The notes below the pieces were generated by a model, which saw only the letters and a list, made by a program, of their open reading frames with translations, was not told where the DNA came from and did not search any database. A DNA stretch of 64,000 nt from positions 1 through 64,000 of the forward strand of contig CAJTXS010000007.1 in the NCBI GenBank assembly GCA_910583735.1. Reading direction: 5' to 3'. How positions within the stretch are numbered: the stretch's first letter is position 1; each line of letters starts with the position of its first letter. Position numbers and translations under genes: made by a program. Below are positions 9,303-17,906 of this stretch, piece by piece. Origin of the DNA: an uncultured Christensenella sp. GTDB taxonomy: Bacteria > Bacillota > Clostridia > Christensenellales > UBA3700.

Positions 9303-10622
9303 TCAATTAATTACCTTTCCGAATAACGACGCGGATTTAGAACTCTCTATCTCTACGTCGAAAAATTTTCCTATGTCCCCTATATTGCCGCTAAAAGTCA
9401 CCATTCTGCCGCAGTCGGTTCTGCCGCACACTAAATTATCGTGCTTGGGCGCCATGTCCTCGCACAGTACTCTGCACGTCCTTCCCTCGTAAGTCTTGGA
9501 TACTTCTTTGGTGATTTTGTTTTGGAGCGCTACAAGGCGCATGATTCTATCTTTAGCGATCAAGGGATCGATTTGCGGCATAGCTGCGGCGGGAGTGCCT
9601 TTTCTTACGGAATATACGAATGTAAATGCGCCGGAATACTTTACTCTTTCAACAAGATCGAGTGTATCGAGGAAGTCCGCTTCCTCTTCGTAAGGGAATC
9701 CGACCATAATATCCGAAGTAATTCCGCAATTGGGTATTTTTGCCCTTATTTGGTCGATAATATCGAGATAATCTGCGCGGGTATAATGTCTGTTCATTAA
9801 TTTCAATATTTTATCCGAGCCCGATTGAACGGGAAGATGAATATTGTTACATATATTTTTTGAGCCTGCTATCACATCTATTAGGTCGCGGCTGAAGTCC
9901 TTTGGATGAGAAGTCATGAATCTGATTCTATGATCGCCGCTAAACGATGCGAGTTTTTCCAGTAAATCCACAAAGCCGTGCTTGAGACCGATATCGTTGC
10001 CGTAGGAATTGACATTTTGACCAAGCAGCGTAATTTCCTTGTATCCCGCATCGAGCATGGCTTTGAATTCATCTATCACAGCGGCGGGGTGTCTGCTCCT
10101 CTCTCTGCCTCGAACATACGGCACGATGCAGTATGTGCAAAAATTATTGCAGCCGTACATGATATTGATCCATGCATTGGTGCCGCTTGTGCGATAGATA
10201 GGTAGATTTTCGTTGATCGCAGGGTTTTCATTGTCATCTATTGCTATTACGGGCTTTCTCGCTTCGGTAAATTGCGTTATATATTCTCCCAGCTTGTCAA
10301 GATTGTTGGTGCCTATTACGATATCGACGAAAGGTAAACGGCTTCTTAACGATTCGCCGGCTTTTTCTTGTTGAGTCATGCAGCCCATTACCGCAATGAT
10401 AAGGTTGCGATTGGCTTTTTTATACTTTTTAGCGGCGCCGATATTGCCTATGGCGCGCTTTTCCGCATTGTCGCGTATGCAGCATGTATTATATAAAAGC
10501 AGATCGGCATCCGCTTCATCGAGACACGGCTCATAACCTAAAGTTTTGAGTATTCCGGCGGCCTTTTCCGACTCGTGCACGTTCATCTGGCAACCGTATG
10601 TAATTATCTTATACTTTTGCAT
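9303..10622 (-). CDS. miaB: tRNA-2-methylthio-N6-dimethylallyladenosine synthase
   Basis: A radical-SAM methylthiotransferase of 439 residues that converts i6A37 to ms2i6A37 in tRNA. The N-terminal UPF0004 domain holds three cysteines for an auxiliary 4Fe-4S cluster (YGCQMN, NTCCIRD, MGCMTQ). The radical-SAM motif is CNNFCTYCIVPYVRGRERSR near residue 155, and a TRAM RNA-binding domain ends the protein. It is the promoter-proximal gene of the miaB-mutS-mutL-miaA-ynbB operon. The promoter places the -10 box 6 bp before the ATG, so the mRNA is predicted to be leaderless at this gene. Confidence 0.95.
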   Translation of the reverse strand: MQKYKIITYGCQMNVHESEKAAGILKTLGYEPCLDEADADLLLYNTCCIRDNAEKRAIGNIGAAKKYKKANRNLIIAVMGCMTQQEKAGESLRSRLPFVDIVIGTNNLDKLGEYITQFTEARKPVIAIDDNENPAINENLPIYRTSGTNAWINIMYGCNNFCTYCIVPYVRGRERSRHPAAVIDEFKAMLDAGYKEITLLGQNVNSYGNDIGLKHGFVDLLEKLASFSGDHRIRFMTSHPKDFSRDLIDVIAGSKNICNNIHLPVQSGSDKILKLMNRHYTRADYLDIIDQIRAKIPNCGITSDIMVGFPYEEEADFLDTLDLVERVKYSGAFTFVYSVRKGTPAAAMPQIDPLIAKDRIMRLVALQNKITKEVSKTYEGRTCRVLCEDMAPKHDNLVCGRTDCGRMVTFSGNIGDIGKFFDVEIESSKSASLFGKVIN

Positions 10623-10628
10623 ATAACA

Positions 10629-10657
10629 ATTATAGCCGTAAAGGCGGAAATTTTCAA
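10629..10657 (-). promoter_or_regulatory. Sigma-A promoter of the miaB operon, leaderless geometry
   Basis: On the minus strand TTGAAA (10652-10657), exactly 17 bp and TATAAT (10629-10634). Six bases follow before the ATG at 10622, so the expected start site is the A of the start codon. No Shine-Dalgarno sequence fits in this space. The divergent PBP gene begins at 10685. Confidence 0.75.
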
Positions 10658-10684
10658 GTAAACGATACGCGTGCGGGTGTAATT

Positions 10685-12967
10685 ATGAAAGAAAATATTT
10701 ATAAAAAAAATAAGAGACCGCTTCTGATTAAGATTTTCATAGGTCTAATCATTGCTTTGCTGACGGTATGTATCGTGGGTGTGTTGTCTGCCGTATGTAT
10801 TCTGTATACCGGAAGCGAAAAAATAGACGCGGACAAGCTAATGTCTGCCAATGCTCGCATTACCGTACGCAATACGCACGGCGGAGAATTATCTCTGCCC
10901 GCGACTTACGATAGAAATATTTCCGCGCAGGACATACCGGAAAATATAAAGAAAGCATTTATATCGTTGGAGGATAAGAGATTTTATAAGCATCACGGCT
11001 TAGATTACGTACGCATAGGCGGCGCAATGATGCATAACGTATCCGCAGGCAAGATGAAAGAGGGCGGCTCTACCATTTCGCAGCAGTTAATAAAGAACAC
11101 GCACTTATCCTCCGAAAAAAGTTTTAATCGAAAGATAGAAGAGGCAAGGCTTGCGATACAGCTCGAGAGACAATACGAGAAGGACGACATACTTGCCATG
11201 TATCTTAATGTGCTCTACTTCGGTAGCGGAGTATACGGAGTAAAGAATGCTTCTCGGGTGTTCTTTGATAAGGATATATCGCAGATATCAATAGCGGAAA
11301 GCGCTATCCTTGCGGGTATTGTCAAGAGTCCTACTAAATATAATCCTATCAATAATTACGACAACTGCATGGATAGAAAAGATGTAGTACTCGGCGTAAT
11401 GCTTAAATGCGATGCTATATCCGACGATGAATACAATGAGGCGAAAAACTGCAATATTACTATAAAAAAGTATGTAAATGAGAATAATTCAGCCGATAAA
11501 TATCTAATATCTGCTATGGAAGAGAGTTGCGAAATACTTGGATTGACCATGCAGCAGCTTGTATATGCCGACTATACCATAGACACATATATGGATAACA
11601 ACGCTATGAATGCCCTAACCTTATCTGTTGGCAATAAGGCGCTGTATATTGCTAATGAACAAGGTAATATCCCCGACGGAATGGGCATTATCGCAGATAA
11701 TACAACATGCGGAATAAAGGCGTTCTATGCTAACTGCGATTATTCTCCTCGTACTACACGCAGGCAACCGGCATCTACAATCAAGCCTCTGGCCTGTTAT
11801 CTCCCTGCAATAGAGCAAGGCGTTATTTCTCCCGCCAGTATAATTAAGGATGAGGCAATAGATATCGGCGGCTATAGTCCGCAAAATTACGGCGGAGAAT
11901 ATTACGGAAATGTTTCGGCTCGATTTGCATTGGAAAAGTCTTTGAACATACCTGCGGTAAAGATAATGGACAGCATAGGCATAGACTTGAGTTGCGAAAT
12001 GCTAAAGGCATTGGGTATTCAGTTGGATGCAAAGGATTATAATTATTCCACTGCTCTCGGCGGAATGACTTACGGTGTGACGGCGACAGAGCTTATAGGC
12101 GGATATATGACGATTGCTAACGGCGGATTATATGCCCGTCCTACTTTTATAAAAAAAATTACTGATAGTGTCGGAAATGTAATTTATCAACATATATGCG
12201 ATAAAAAGCGCATTGTATCGCCTCAATCCGCCTATTTGATGACGGATATGCTATCAGGTGTAGTTAAACAAGGCACGGCGATTAAGATGTCCGATATAGG
12301 GTGTGATATTGCCGCCAAGACAGGGACCGTAGCGTGCAAAAGCGACTCGCAATATAATACCGACGCCTATAATATAAGTTATTCCTCGTCGGACACTCTT
12401 GCAGTATGGCAAGGTAATCTATGCGGAAAGGCGGAATATATGTTGTCGGGTAAAGTCACTGGCGGCGGATGTCCTACTCTAATAGCGGCTTCAGTATACA
12501 GACAGCTTTATCACGATGCGTCATCGCTCTCCGGCTTCAGTATGCCGGACGGAATAGCTCAAGTAAATCTCGATAAGGTATCTTATGACGAGGGCGAATT
12601 GATATTGGCAAGCGAGCTTGCGCCTCAAAGGAGCGTAGTAACCGAGATATTTAATACGTCTAATATGCCTATGTTGAAGGATACGACATACGATAATCCT
12701 TGTCTGAATAATTATAATGTGATATTGGAAAACGATGTATTGCATATTGATATCGAAGCTAATCCCAGACTTAACTATAGGATAATTAAGCAATCTCTTT
12801 TAACGAGGCAGCAAGCCGTTGCAGAGCTGAATAGCGGAGAAAAGCAATATATAGTAGATGTCGAATATACTCCCGGTTTTTTCGGAGATAAGGTAATTAT
12901 AATTCCTTACTACCTCGATGACGATAATATAGAACATATAGGTTATCCCGTTCATGTCGCGGGATAA
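10685..12967 (+). CDS. Class A penicillin-binding protein (PBP1A type)
   Basis: A bifunctional peptidoglycan glycosyltransferase/transpeptidase of 760 residues. A cytoplasmic basic tail is followed by one membrane segment (about 14-41). The GT51 domain has catalytic E96 in SLEDKRFYKHHG and GGSTISQQL. The transpeptidase has S364-x-x-K367, SLN at 419-421 and KTG at 545-547. A C-terminal extension of about 130 residues lies beyond the usual core. It is transcribed alone, divergent from miaB and convergent with sigF. A 15-bp hairpin overlaps the stop codon, and a second hairpin at 13000-13023 is the better terminator. Confidence 0.93.
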   Translation: MKENIYKKNKRPLLIKIFIGLIIALLTVCIVGVLSAVCILYTGSEKIDADKLMSANARITVRNTHGGELSLPATYDRNISAQDIPENIKKAFISLEDKRFYKHHGLDYVRIGGAMMHNVSAGKMKEGGSTISQQLIKNTHLSSEKSFNRKIEEARLAIQLERQYEKDDILAMYLNVLYFGSGVYGVKNASRVFFDKDISQISIAESAILAGIVKSPTKYNPINNYDNCMDRKDVVLGVMLKCDAISDDEYNEAKNCNITIKKYVNENNSADKYLISAMEESCEILGLTMQQLVYADYTIDTYMDNNAMNALTLSVGNKALYIANEQGNIPDGMGIIADNTTCGIKAFYANCDYSPRTTRRQPASTIKPLACYLPAIEQGVISPASIIKDEAIDIGGYSPQNYGGEYYGNVSARFALEKSLNIPAVKIMDSIGIDLSCEMLKALGIQLDAKDYNYSTALGGMTYGVTATELIGGYMTIANGGLYARPTFIKKITDSVGNVIYQHICDKKRIVSPQSAYLMTDMLSGVVKQGTAIKMSDIGCDIAAKTGTVACKSDSQYNTDAYNISYSSSDTLAVWQGNLCGKAEYMLSGKVTGGGCPTLIAASVYRQLYHDASSLSGFSMPDGIAQVNLDKVSYDEGELILASELAPQRSVVTEIFNTSNMPMLKDTTYDNPCLNNYNVILENDVLHIDIEANPRLNYRIIKQSLLTRQQAVAELNSGEKQYIVDVEYTPGFFGDKVIIIPYYLDDDNIEHIGYPVHVAG

Positions 12968-12974
12968 CCTATAT
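12936..12974 (+). repeat. Perfect 15-bp hairpin spanning the PBP stop codon
   Basis: Arms 12936-12950 and 12960-12974 pair completely around a 9-nt loop; the PBP stop codon (12965-12967) lies inside the 3' arm. AAAACGC follows, with no T-run, so it is not a standard terminator. It may protect the mRNA 3' end or bind a protein. Confidence 0.65.
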
Positions 12975-12999
12975 AAAACGCTCGAGATAGAATTAAATA

Positions 13000-13028
13000 G
13001 GCTTAATTATTCTTAATTAAGCCGTATT
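13000..13028. terminator. Terminator between the convergent PBP and sigF genes
   Basis: Ten-base-pair stem (13000-13009 with 13014-13023), TTCT loop, then GTATTTT on the plus strand and TATTTAATT on the minus strand. The position between convergent genes suits a bidirectional terminator. Confidence 0.6.
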
Positions 13029-13119
13029 TTATAATTAATTAAAGGGTTTTTAGATGTTGGATCCTTTTGTATTACCAATCGTTGCTATTGTGTATTATTG
13101 ACTGCGACTTCTCTGCCGA

Positions 13120-13151
13120 TTGTATATCAGGCAAGTTGTATATCAGGCAAG
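13120..13151 (-). repeat. 16-bp exact tandem duplication over the sigF stop codon
   Basis: The unit TTGTATATCAGGCAAG occurs at 13120-13135 and again at 13136-13151 with no mismatch. The second copy supplies the sigF stop (13143-13145). This is a recent small tandem duplication at the gene end. Confidence 0.9.
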
Positions 13152-13859
13152 ATGTCGCCGCATCATATTAAGGACCTTTGTTTCTATGCGCGATACCTGT
13201 ACTTGCGATACTCCGAGCACAGACGCGATTTCGCTCTGCGTCTTATCTCTGTAATAGCGCAGAATAATTACGGTCTTTTCTCTCTCCGGTAACTCCTCAA
13301 GCAGTTTCTTAAGTAAGATTTTGTCAATAAGTTCGTCGCTGTCGTCTTCAGACGGCAACTTATCCATTACGCACTGCCCGCTCTCATCGTCATATTTCTC
13401 ATACAGCGATACGGGATACTTATTGCTGTCCATTGCAAATATTATCTCTTGCCGGTCTACTTCGAAGTATTCGGCTAAATGTTCGATACTTGGCGAATGT
13501 CCGTTAAGTTGCAGATAGTCATCCATATAAGCGTGCAATTTGGTAGACAGAGTCTTGAGCGCGCGACTTACCTTCACTGCGCCATCGTCGCGAATAAACC
13601 TTTTAATCTCACCTGCTATCATAGGGACTGCATAGGTAGAAAACTTAACGCCATATGACGCGTCGAAATTGTTGATAGCCTTAACTAACCCCATACAGCC
13701 CAGTTGCATGAGATCCTCGTAGTCAATCTGAGCATTCTTATAGCGCTTTACGATGCTTTTAATCAGTGGAAGATTGGAAGTAATCAGCGTAGCCTTACTA
13801 TCGTCGTCTCCCTTTTGAGCATTCTCAATCAGCTTGATTGTGTCCTCGTGTGCCAACAT
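13143..13859 (-). CDS. sigF: RNA polymerase forespore sigma factor SigF
   Basis: A 238-residue sigma-70 family factor. Region 2 has YEDLMQLGCMGLVKAINNFD (core binding) and KFSTYAVPMIAGEIKRFIRD (-10 recognition and melting); region 4 ends with the helix-turn-helix TQSEIASVLGVSQVQVSRIE (-35 recognition). It lies third in the spoIIA operon after its anti-sigma factor SpoIIAB, with a 35-bp overlap, which favours SigF over SigG. SigF starts the forespore programme when SpoIIAA releases it from SpoIIAB. A 16-bp tandem duplication covers the stop codon. Confidence 0.92.
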   Translation of the reverse strand: MLAHEDTIKLIENAQKGDDDSKATLITSNLPLIKSIVKRYKNAQIDYEDLMQLGCMGLVKAINNFDASYGVKFSTYAVPMIAGEIKRFIRDDGAVKVSRALKTLSTKLHAYMDDYLQLNGHSPSIEHLAEYFEVDRQEIIFAMDSNKYPVSLYEKYDDESGQCVMDKLPSEDDSDELIDKILLKKLLEELPEREKTVIILRYYRDKTQSEIASVLGVSQVQVSRIETKVLNMMRRHLA

Positions 13860-14286
13860 CTTTCTGACCTCTGATAATTTTAGTCATAGTGACCGTCGTG
13901 CCCCTATCTGCCGAAGAAGTAACTGCCACATCGTCCATGAAAGTACGCATTAACGTAAAGCCCATTCCGCTTCTTTCTTGCTCCGGCTTAGTGGTAAAGA
14001 AAGGTTCCATAGCTTTATCTACGTCTTCGATGCCCCGTCCGTTGTCGGATACGGTGATTATGGCGGTATTATTTCCGTCGATTGCGACACTTAGGTCTAT
14101 GTATTGGCTTTCATCTCCTTCATAGCCGTGCACTATGCTGTTGGTAACTGCTTCGGATACGGCAGTTTTGATATCGTTAATCTCTTCGATTGTAGGATTG
14201 AGCGATACGCAAAATGCTGCGACGCACGATCTTGCAAAGGCTTCGTTGGAACTGATTGCGCTGAGTTTCATATCGAATCTATTCAT
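13825..14286 (-). CDS. spoIIAB: Anti-sigma F factor and serine kinase SpoIIAB
   Basis: A 153-residue GHKL kinase that sequesters SigF and phosphorylates SpoIIAA. The N-box is SEAVTNSIVHGY (about 44-55), G1 is DNGRGI and G2 is SGMGF. It follows spoIIAA by 9 bp and overlaps sigF by 35 bp, the normal spoIIA order. The last 15 residues, inside the overlap, are polar and may be a lineage-specific tail. Confidence 0.93.
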   Translation of the reverse strand: MNRFDMKLSAISSNEAFARSCVAAFCVSLNPTIEEINDIKTAVSEAVTNSIVHGYEGDESQYIDLSVAIDGNNTAIITVSDNGRGIEDVDKAMEPFFTTKPEQERSGMGFTLMRTFMDDVAVTSSADRGTTVTMTKIIRGQKDVGTRGHNQAD

Positions 14287-14295
14287 AATTACCTC

Positions 14296-14604
14296 TTATA
14301 TAGCTATCTTTTTCATAATTGTATACATTCCGCTCATTGACATAATTCTGTCAATATGAGAATGCGGATTGGCAATATATATATTCTTTCCCATGGCTTT
14401 AAGTTTTTTGTAGCGGCCTAGCAACATGCCTATGCCTGTACTGTCCATAAACGATACGTCTTGGAAGTCGAATACTACATTATTGCCCGTATGGGACAGT
14501 TGTGCGTCGAGTTGAGTTCTGAGCGCAGATGCGCAGCTCTCGTCAAGCTCCCCACGCAACGTTATGACGGTATAAATCCCTTTAGATGAAATTATCGATT
14601 GCAT
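14296..14604 (-). CDS. spoIIAA: Anti-sigma F factor antagonist SpoIIAA
   Basis: A 102-residue STAS-domain protein. The phosphorylatable serine is S55 in FMDSTGIGML; the unphosphorylated form binds SpoIIAB and frees SigF. It is first in the spoIIA operon. A Shine-Dalgarno AGGAG lies about 11 bases upstream. Further up, ATAGAATTT resembles the -10 of a sigma-H promoter (consensus RNNGAATWW), but no good -35 partner is visible. The known regulator of this operon elsewhere is sigma-H with Spo0A; that is family knowledge, not shown here. Confidence 0.93.
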   Translation of the reverse strand: MQSIISSKGIYTVITLRGELDESCASALRTQLDAQLSHTGNNVVFDFQDVSFMDSTGIGMLLGRYKKLKAMGKNIYIANPHSHIDRIMSMSGMYTIMKKIAI

Positions 14605-15217
14605 AAATATATCTGCTCCTGTTAGTTGCAGATATAAGTGTAATGTATGTTAAATGTCGAAAAAATTCTATCTATAGCTCGCTATGCGCTATATTATAAA
14701 GATGTAGACTATAATATCTAATAAATATTTTTATTATATATCGGTTCGCAGTATCGTAAATGTAATGTAGAGGCGGTTGAATATTATTAAGATATTAAGG
14801 TAGTGTATTATAGGAAATTACGCAATATAATGCTGCGTAGCGATAGCGAAACAGATATGGCTGAAGGAATAAAGTATTTCTTTGTTGTGCAATTTTAACA
14901 AGAAAGGAGTTAAAGTATAATAAGAAATTAAATATTGAGCTTTAGCGGTCACTATAACTATGCTGTATAAGTTTCTCGGCATATATACGAATATGCCTTC
15001 AGATTATGCGTCGCGGAATTTTGCGTATCGCTCAGTCATACCGAAGTGATTAACGATATAAAAACTGCCGCGTTAATAATAAATTTTAGAGAGAAAAAGT
15101 ATTATTAATGTCTTAGCTTAAAAATGAAAACAATATCAAACTTAGGCACATGAAAATCAAACCGAATGACGTTGCATAGTCAAAACTCGTTAATAATCAT
15201 AATAAACTGAGTAAAAA
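14605..15217. other. AT-rich interval without a recognisable gene
   Basis: About 610 bp upstream of spoIIAA. It must hold the spoIIA promoter next to 14604. A strong AGAAAGGAG on the plus strand at about 14900 is not followed by a start codon at a useful distance. Only ORFs of about 20 codons occur. I see no known RNA motif. Confidence 0.5.
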
Positions 15218-15255
15218 ATAAATCTATACGAATGAATATACTCATATAGATTTAT
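15212..15255 (-). terminator. Terminator of the orphan ORF at 15290-15721
   Basis: On the minus strand an 11-bp AT-rich stem (15245-15255 with 15218-15228), a 16-nt loop and then a T-rich tail of TTTTTTAC. It lies 35 bp after the ORF stop. Confidence 0.6.
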
Positions 15256-15289
15256 ATAATATAGAAAGTCTGATTAATTTTGTCGATAG

Positions 15290-15721
15290 CTAAATGCTGC
15301 CGGTTACAATATTGTAGAGCTCGCTCATATTGCCTTTATTTAAGTTATAGTAAAAGCATCTGCCCTCATATCTGCCGCCATTACCTCTTATCAGATTATA
15401 TCCGCAATCGTCAGGATGGAGTTGAACAAGCAATCTGTCGAACGGCATACCGTTGTGCGAATTGGTATCATTATAGTTAAATGCCAGCCACACACCTTTC
15501 TCAAGCTCTTTGACCGTTAAGTCATGAATGCTTACGCCGAATGCGGGCATTTCATAGCCGTCCTTGTTCATCGCAGATAAGGCGCTAATCAATTGCTTAA
15601 ATCCTTCGCTACCCTTGTCATAAGACGCTGCGACTTTACCTTCGGACATAATCTCTATATTGTCCGCAATTGCCAGACTGGCATCTATCTGTGCTTCATA
15701 TTCTGTCATATAAAAATACAT
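15290..15721 (-). CDS. Hypothetical protein, 143 residues
   Basis: I do not recognise the family. The protein is soluble, acidic at the N-terminus and rich in aromatic residues and Asn/Gly toward the C-terminus (for example NYNDTNSHNG and GNGGRYEGRCFYYNLN), with no signal peptide, membrane segment or metal motif. It may be a small alpha/beta protein. AGGAG lies only 1 base before the first ATG and 13 before the second (MTEYEAQ), so the start is uncertain. It is monocistronic, with its own terminator and a long AT-rich upstream region. Codon use looks like that of its neighbours. Confidence 0.7.
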   Translation of the reverse strand: MYFYMTEYEAQIDASLAIADNIEIMSEGKVAASYDKGSEGFKQLISALSAMNKDGYEMPAFGVSIHDLTVKELEKGVWLAFNYNDTNSHNGMPFDRLLVQLHPDDCGYNLIRGNGGRYEGRCFYYNLNKGNMSELYNIVTGSI

Positions 15722-16144
15722 ACTCCTATGATGTGATTTTTTAACTATAATATACGTGTATATATACTTAATTATATAGCTGCATAGTAATTTATGTCAA
15801 ACTAATCAATTAGAGAGCGATATACGCTCTTAGTTAGTATCGAAAAGCAATTTTATAGACTTCAAACAGGCAAAAATTATGCTAAGAAAATGCAATCTGT
15901 CTTGCTAATGGTAATAATTATTTATATCTTCTTAACGGAAAAGTGTACGACTATCATACCGATAAATTATTTATAGTCGTACTCAACATATTTTTTTATT
16001 CACGGCATATCGACAGTATCGGCGCATTACGATAATGATTCAACAGTTGTGTCCTCCTAAGTCTGTAAAATGTCTAAATGCAACGCATAAGCTCTTTGTT
16101 TAGACATTATAAAGGCTATGTGACATTATTAATTATTTTACATA
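15722..16144. other. Intergenic interval with two hairpins and an isolated Shine-Dalgarno
   Basis: On the minus strand, from high to low coordinate: TATAAT at 16106-16111 without a good -35, a 9-bp hairpin (16099-16107 with 16070-16078), AGGAGG at 16053-16058, a 15-codon TTG ORF (16043-15996), then a 10-bp hairpin (15973-15982 with 15945-15954). It could be a small transcript or a long 5' leader of the 15290-15721 gene. No known RNA family is recognised. Confidence 0.4.
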
Positions 16145-16145
16145 A

Positions 16146-16175
16146 TAAAAAATCCGCCTTAAAGTAAAGCGGATT
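16146..16175 (-). terminator. Terminator of the rimP-efp operon
   Basis: Minus-strand stem AATCCGC/GCGGATT (16169-16175 with 16151-16157), 11-nt loop, then TTTTTTATT. It follows the efp stop by 30 bp and closes the twelve-gene operon. Confidence 0.85.
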
Positions 16176-16205
16176 GTTTTATATGCATTTGATGTCTTAG
16201 ATGAA

Positions 16206-16772
16206 TTAGACCCTCGACATGTAGCTACCTGTACGGGTATCGATACGGATAACATCTTCCTCATTGACAAACAAGGGGACATTGACTACGTAACCTGTCT
16301 CGAGAGTTGCGGGCTTGGTAGCGCCGGTAGCGGTGTTGCCCTTAGCGCCGGGCTCGCAGTGAACTATCTTAAGCTCTACGAAGTTGGGAGCTTCCACTGA
16401 GAAAGCGCTGCCGTTGTAGAAGTTGACGCTCACCTCGCCGTTCTCGCTGACGAACTTGAGCGCGTCCTCGCATACATCCTTATTAAGAGGAAGCATGTCA
16501 AAAGTCTCGGGATCCATGAAGTAGTACAAATCGTCGTCGTTGTAAGAATAAGTCATAGTCTTACGCTGAATGTGCGCGGTGGGATATTTATCCGAAGGGT
16601 TGAAGGTAATTTCCACTACGCCGCCGGATATAACGTTGCGGAGCTTGGTACGCACGAAAGCTGCGCCTTTACCGGGCTTAACGTGTAAAAAATCTACGAC
16701 GGTATAAACTTTACCGTCCATTTCGAAAGTAATTCCCTTTCTGAAATCACCTGCCATAATGAAATCTGCCAT
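16206..16772 (-). CDS. efp: Elongation factor P
   Basis: Rescues ribosomes stalled at polyproline stretches. At 188 residues it has the three beta-barrel domains of EF-P: an N-terminal KOW-like domain with the loop lysine in HVKPGKGAAFV (about residue 34), a central OB domain and a C-terminal OB domain ending in VIRIDTRTGSYMSRV. Shine-Dalgarno GGAGG precedes the start. It is last in the operon, downstream of an M24 peptidase, the same pairing as in Bacillus. How the loop lysine is modified cannot be told from here. Confidence 0.97.
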   Translation of the reverse strand: MADFIMAGDFRKGITFEMDGKVYTVVDFLHVKPGKGAAFVRTKLRNVISGGVVEITFNPSDKYPTAHIQRKTMTYSYNDDDLYYFMDPETFDMLPLNKDVCEDALKFVSENGEVSVNFYNGSAFSVEAPNFVELKIVHCEPGAKGNTATGATKPATLETGYVVNVPLFVNEEDVIRIDTRTGSYMSRV

Positions 16773-16801
16773 AATAACCTCCGCGACCGATTTGTTAATA
16801 A

Positions 16802-17890
16802 TTAATTGCCGTCTATTATAATAAGGGATTTGGACGACTTTGTCAAATTATAAGCGCCCTCTTCGGTAATTTTTAACATATCTTCTATTCTTACGCCGAA
16901 TTTACCCGGTATATATACGCCCGGCTCAATTGTAATTACCGTACCCGAAAGCAATGGTTTACTATTGCGCGCAGATAATACGGGCTCCTCATGGATATCT
17001 ATGCCTACGCTGTGCCCTAACGAATGAGTAAAGAATTCGCCGTATCCGCAGCTTGTAAGATAGTCTCTAGCCTCTTTATCTACGTCGCAGCCGCTCTTTC
17101 CTGCGCGCAATGCGCTTATACCTATAATATTTGCCCTAAGCACGCTGTCGTATACTTTTCGCATTTCGGCATCCGCAGAGCCGAATGCCAAGGTGCGCGT
17201 CATGTCGCTGCAGTATCCGTTAAGTTTTGCTCCGAAGTCCATTGTTACGAATTCGCCGTCTTTAAGTTGCCTAAATGAGGGATGAGCATGCGGACAAGCC
17301 GTGTTCTCGCCGAAAGCGACTATCGTGTCGAACGCGGTGCGAGCGCCCATACTGTTGATTAAGTAATCCAGTCTCGCAGCTATCTCTATCTCGCTGACGC
17401 CGCGCTTAATATAATGCTTAATTTCCTTAAAGGCACTGTCTGTGATGGACTGAGAGCGCTCAATCGCCTTTATTTCACATTCCGATTTTACTGCTCTTAT
17501 CTTAGATATAACGCTGTGAATGGGGATGAGTAATCGAGTGTCGCTCTTGCCGTCATACGTATAATCGTTAAATGTATTTACTGTCAAAAGAAATTGCGAA
17601 TAAGAGATATCTTCGTCAATTCCGATGCGTTTTAATCCGCGCAGGTGCTTATATATATCGCCGATATTGCCGTCTACTATCTCATATACATCTCCCAATA
17701 ATGCGGAGAGCTCGGTAGTATAACGCTTGTCAGTAAATATATATCTGCTATTACTATCTATAACAATGATAATATCGCTTGAGGTATAGCCTGTAAGATA
17801 AAGCGTATCGGACGGCGAAGATATTATCAACGCATCGCAATCGCATGCGGCATACAGATTATTTATTATTGATATATAATGCTCTTTCAT
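16802..17890 (-). CDS. M24 family Xaa-Pro aminopeptidase
   Basis: A 362-residue metallopeptidase that removes N-terminal residues preceding proline. The creatinase-like N-domain covers about 1-125. The pita-bread catalytic domain has the two-metal ligands in MDFGAKLNGYCSDMTRT (two Asp), GHSVGIDIHEEP (His), TIEPGVYIPG (Glu) and GVRIED (Glu). It sits directly upstream of efp, as yqhT does in Bacillus. No strong Shine-Dalgarno is seen, so it probably depends on readthrough from the gene before it. Confidence 0.9.
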   Translation of the reverse strand: MKEHYISIINNLYAACDCDALIISSPSDTLYLTGYTSSDIIIVIDSNSRYIFTDKRYTTELSALLGDVYEIVDGNIGDIYKHLRGLKRIGIDEDISYSQFLLTVNTFNDYTYDGKSDTRLLIPIHSVISKIRAVKSECEIKAIERSQSITDSAFKEIKHYIKRGVSEIEIAARLDYLINSMGARTAFDTIVAFGENTACPHAHPSFRQLKDGEFVTMDFGAKLNGYCSDMTRTLAFGSADAEMRKVYDSVLRANIIGISALRAGKSGCDVDKEARDYLTSCGYGEFFTHSLGHSVGIDIHEEPVLSARNSKPLLSGTVITIEPGVYIPGKFGVRIEDMLKITEEGAYNLTKSSKSLIIIDGN

Positions 17891-17906
17891 ACTACGGTAA
17901 AATCAC

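Noticed and set aside
12936..12974. Intrinsic terminator of the PBP gene
   Set aside because: The stem is followed by AAAACGC; the stem at 13000-13023 with a following T-rich tail is the better terminator.
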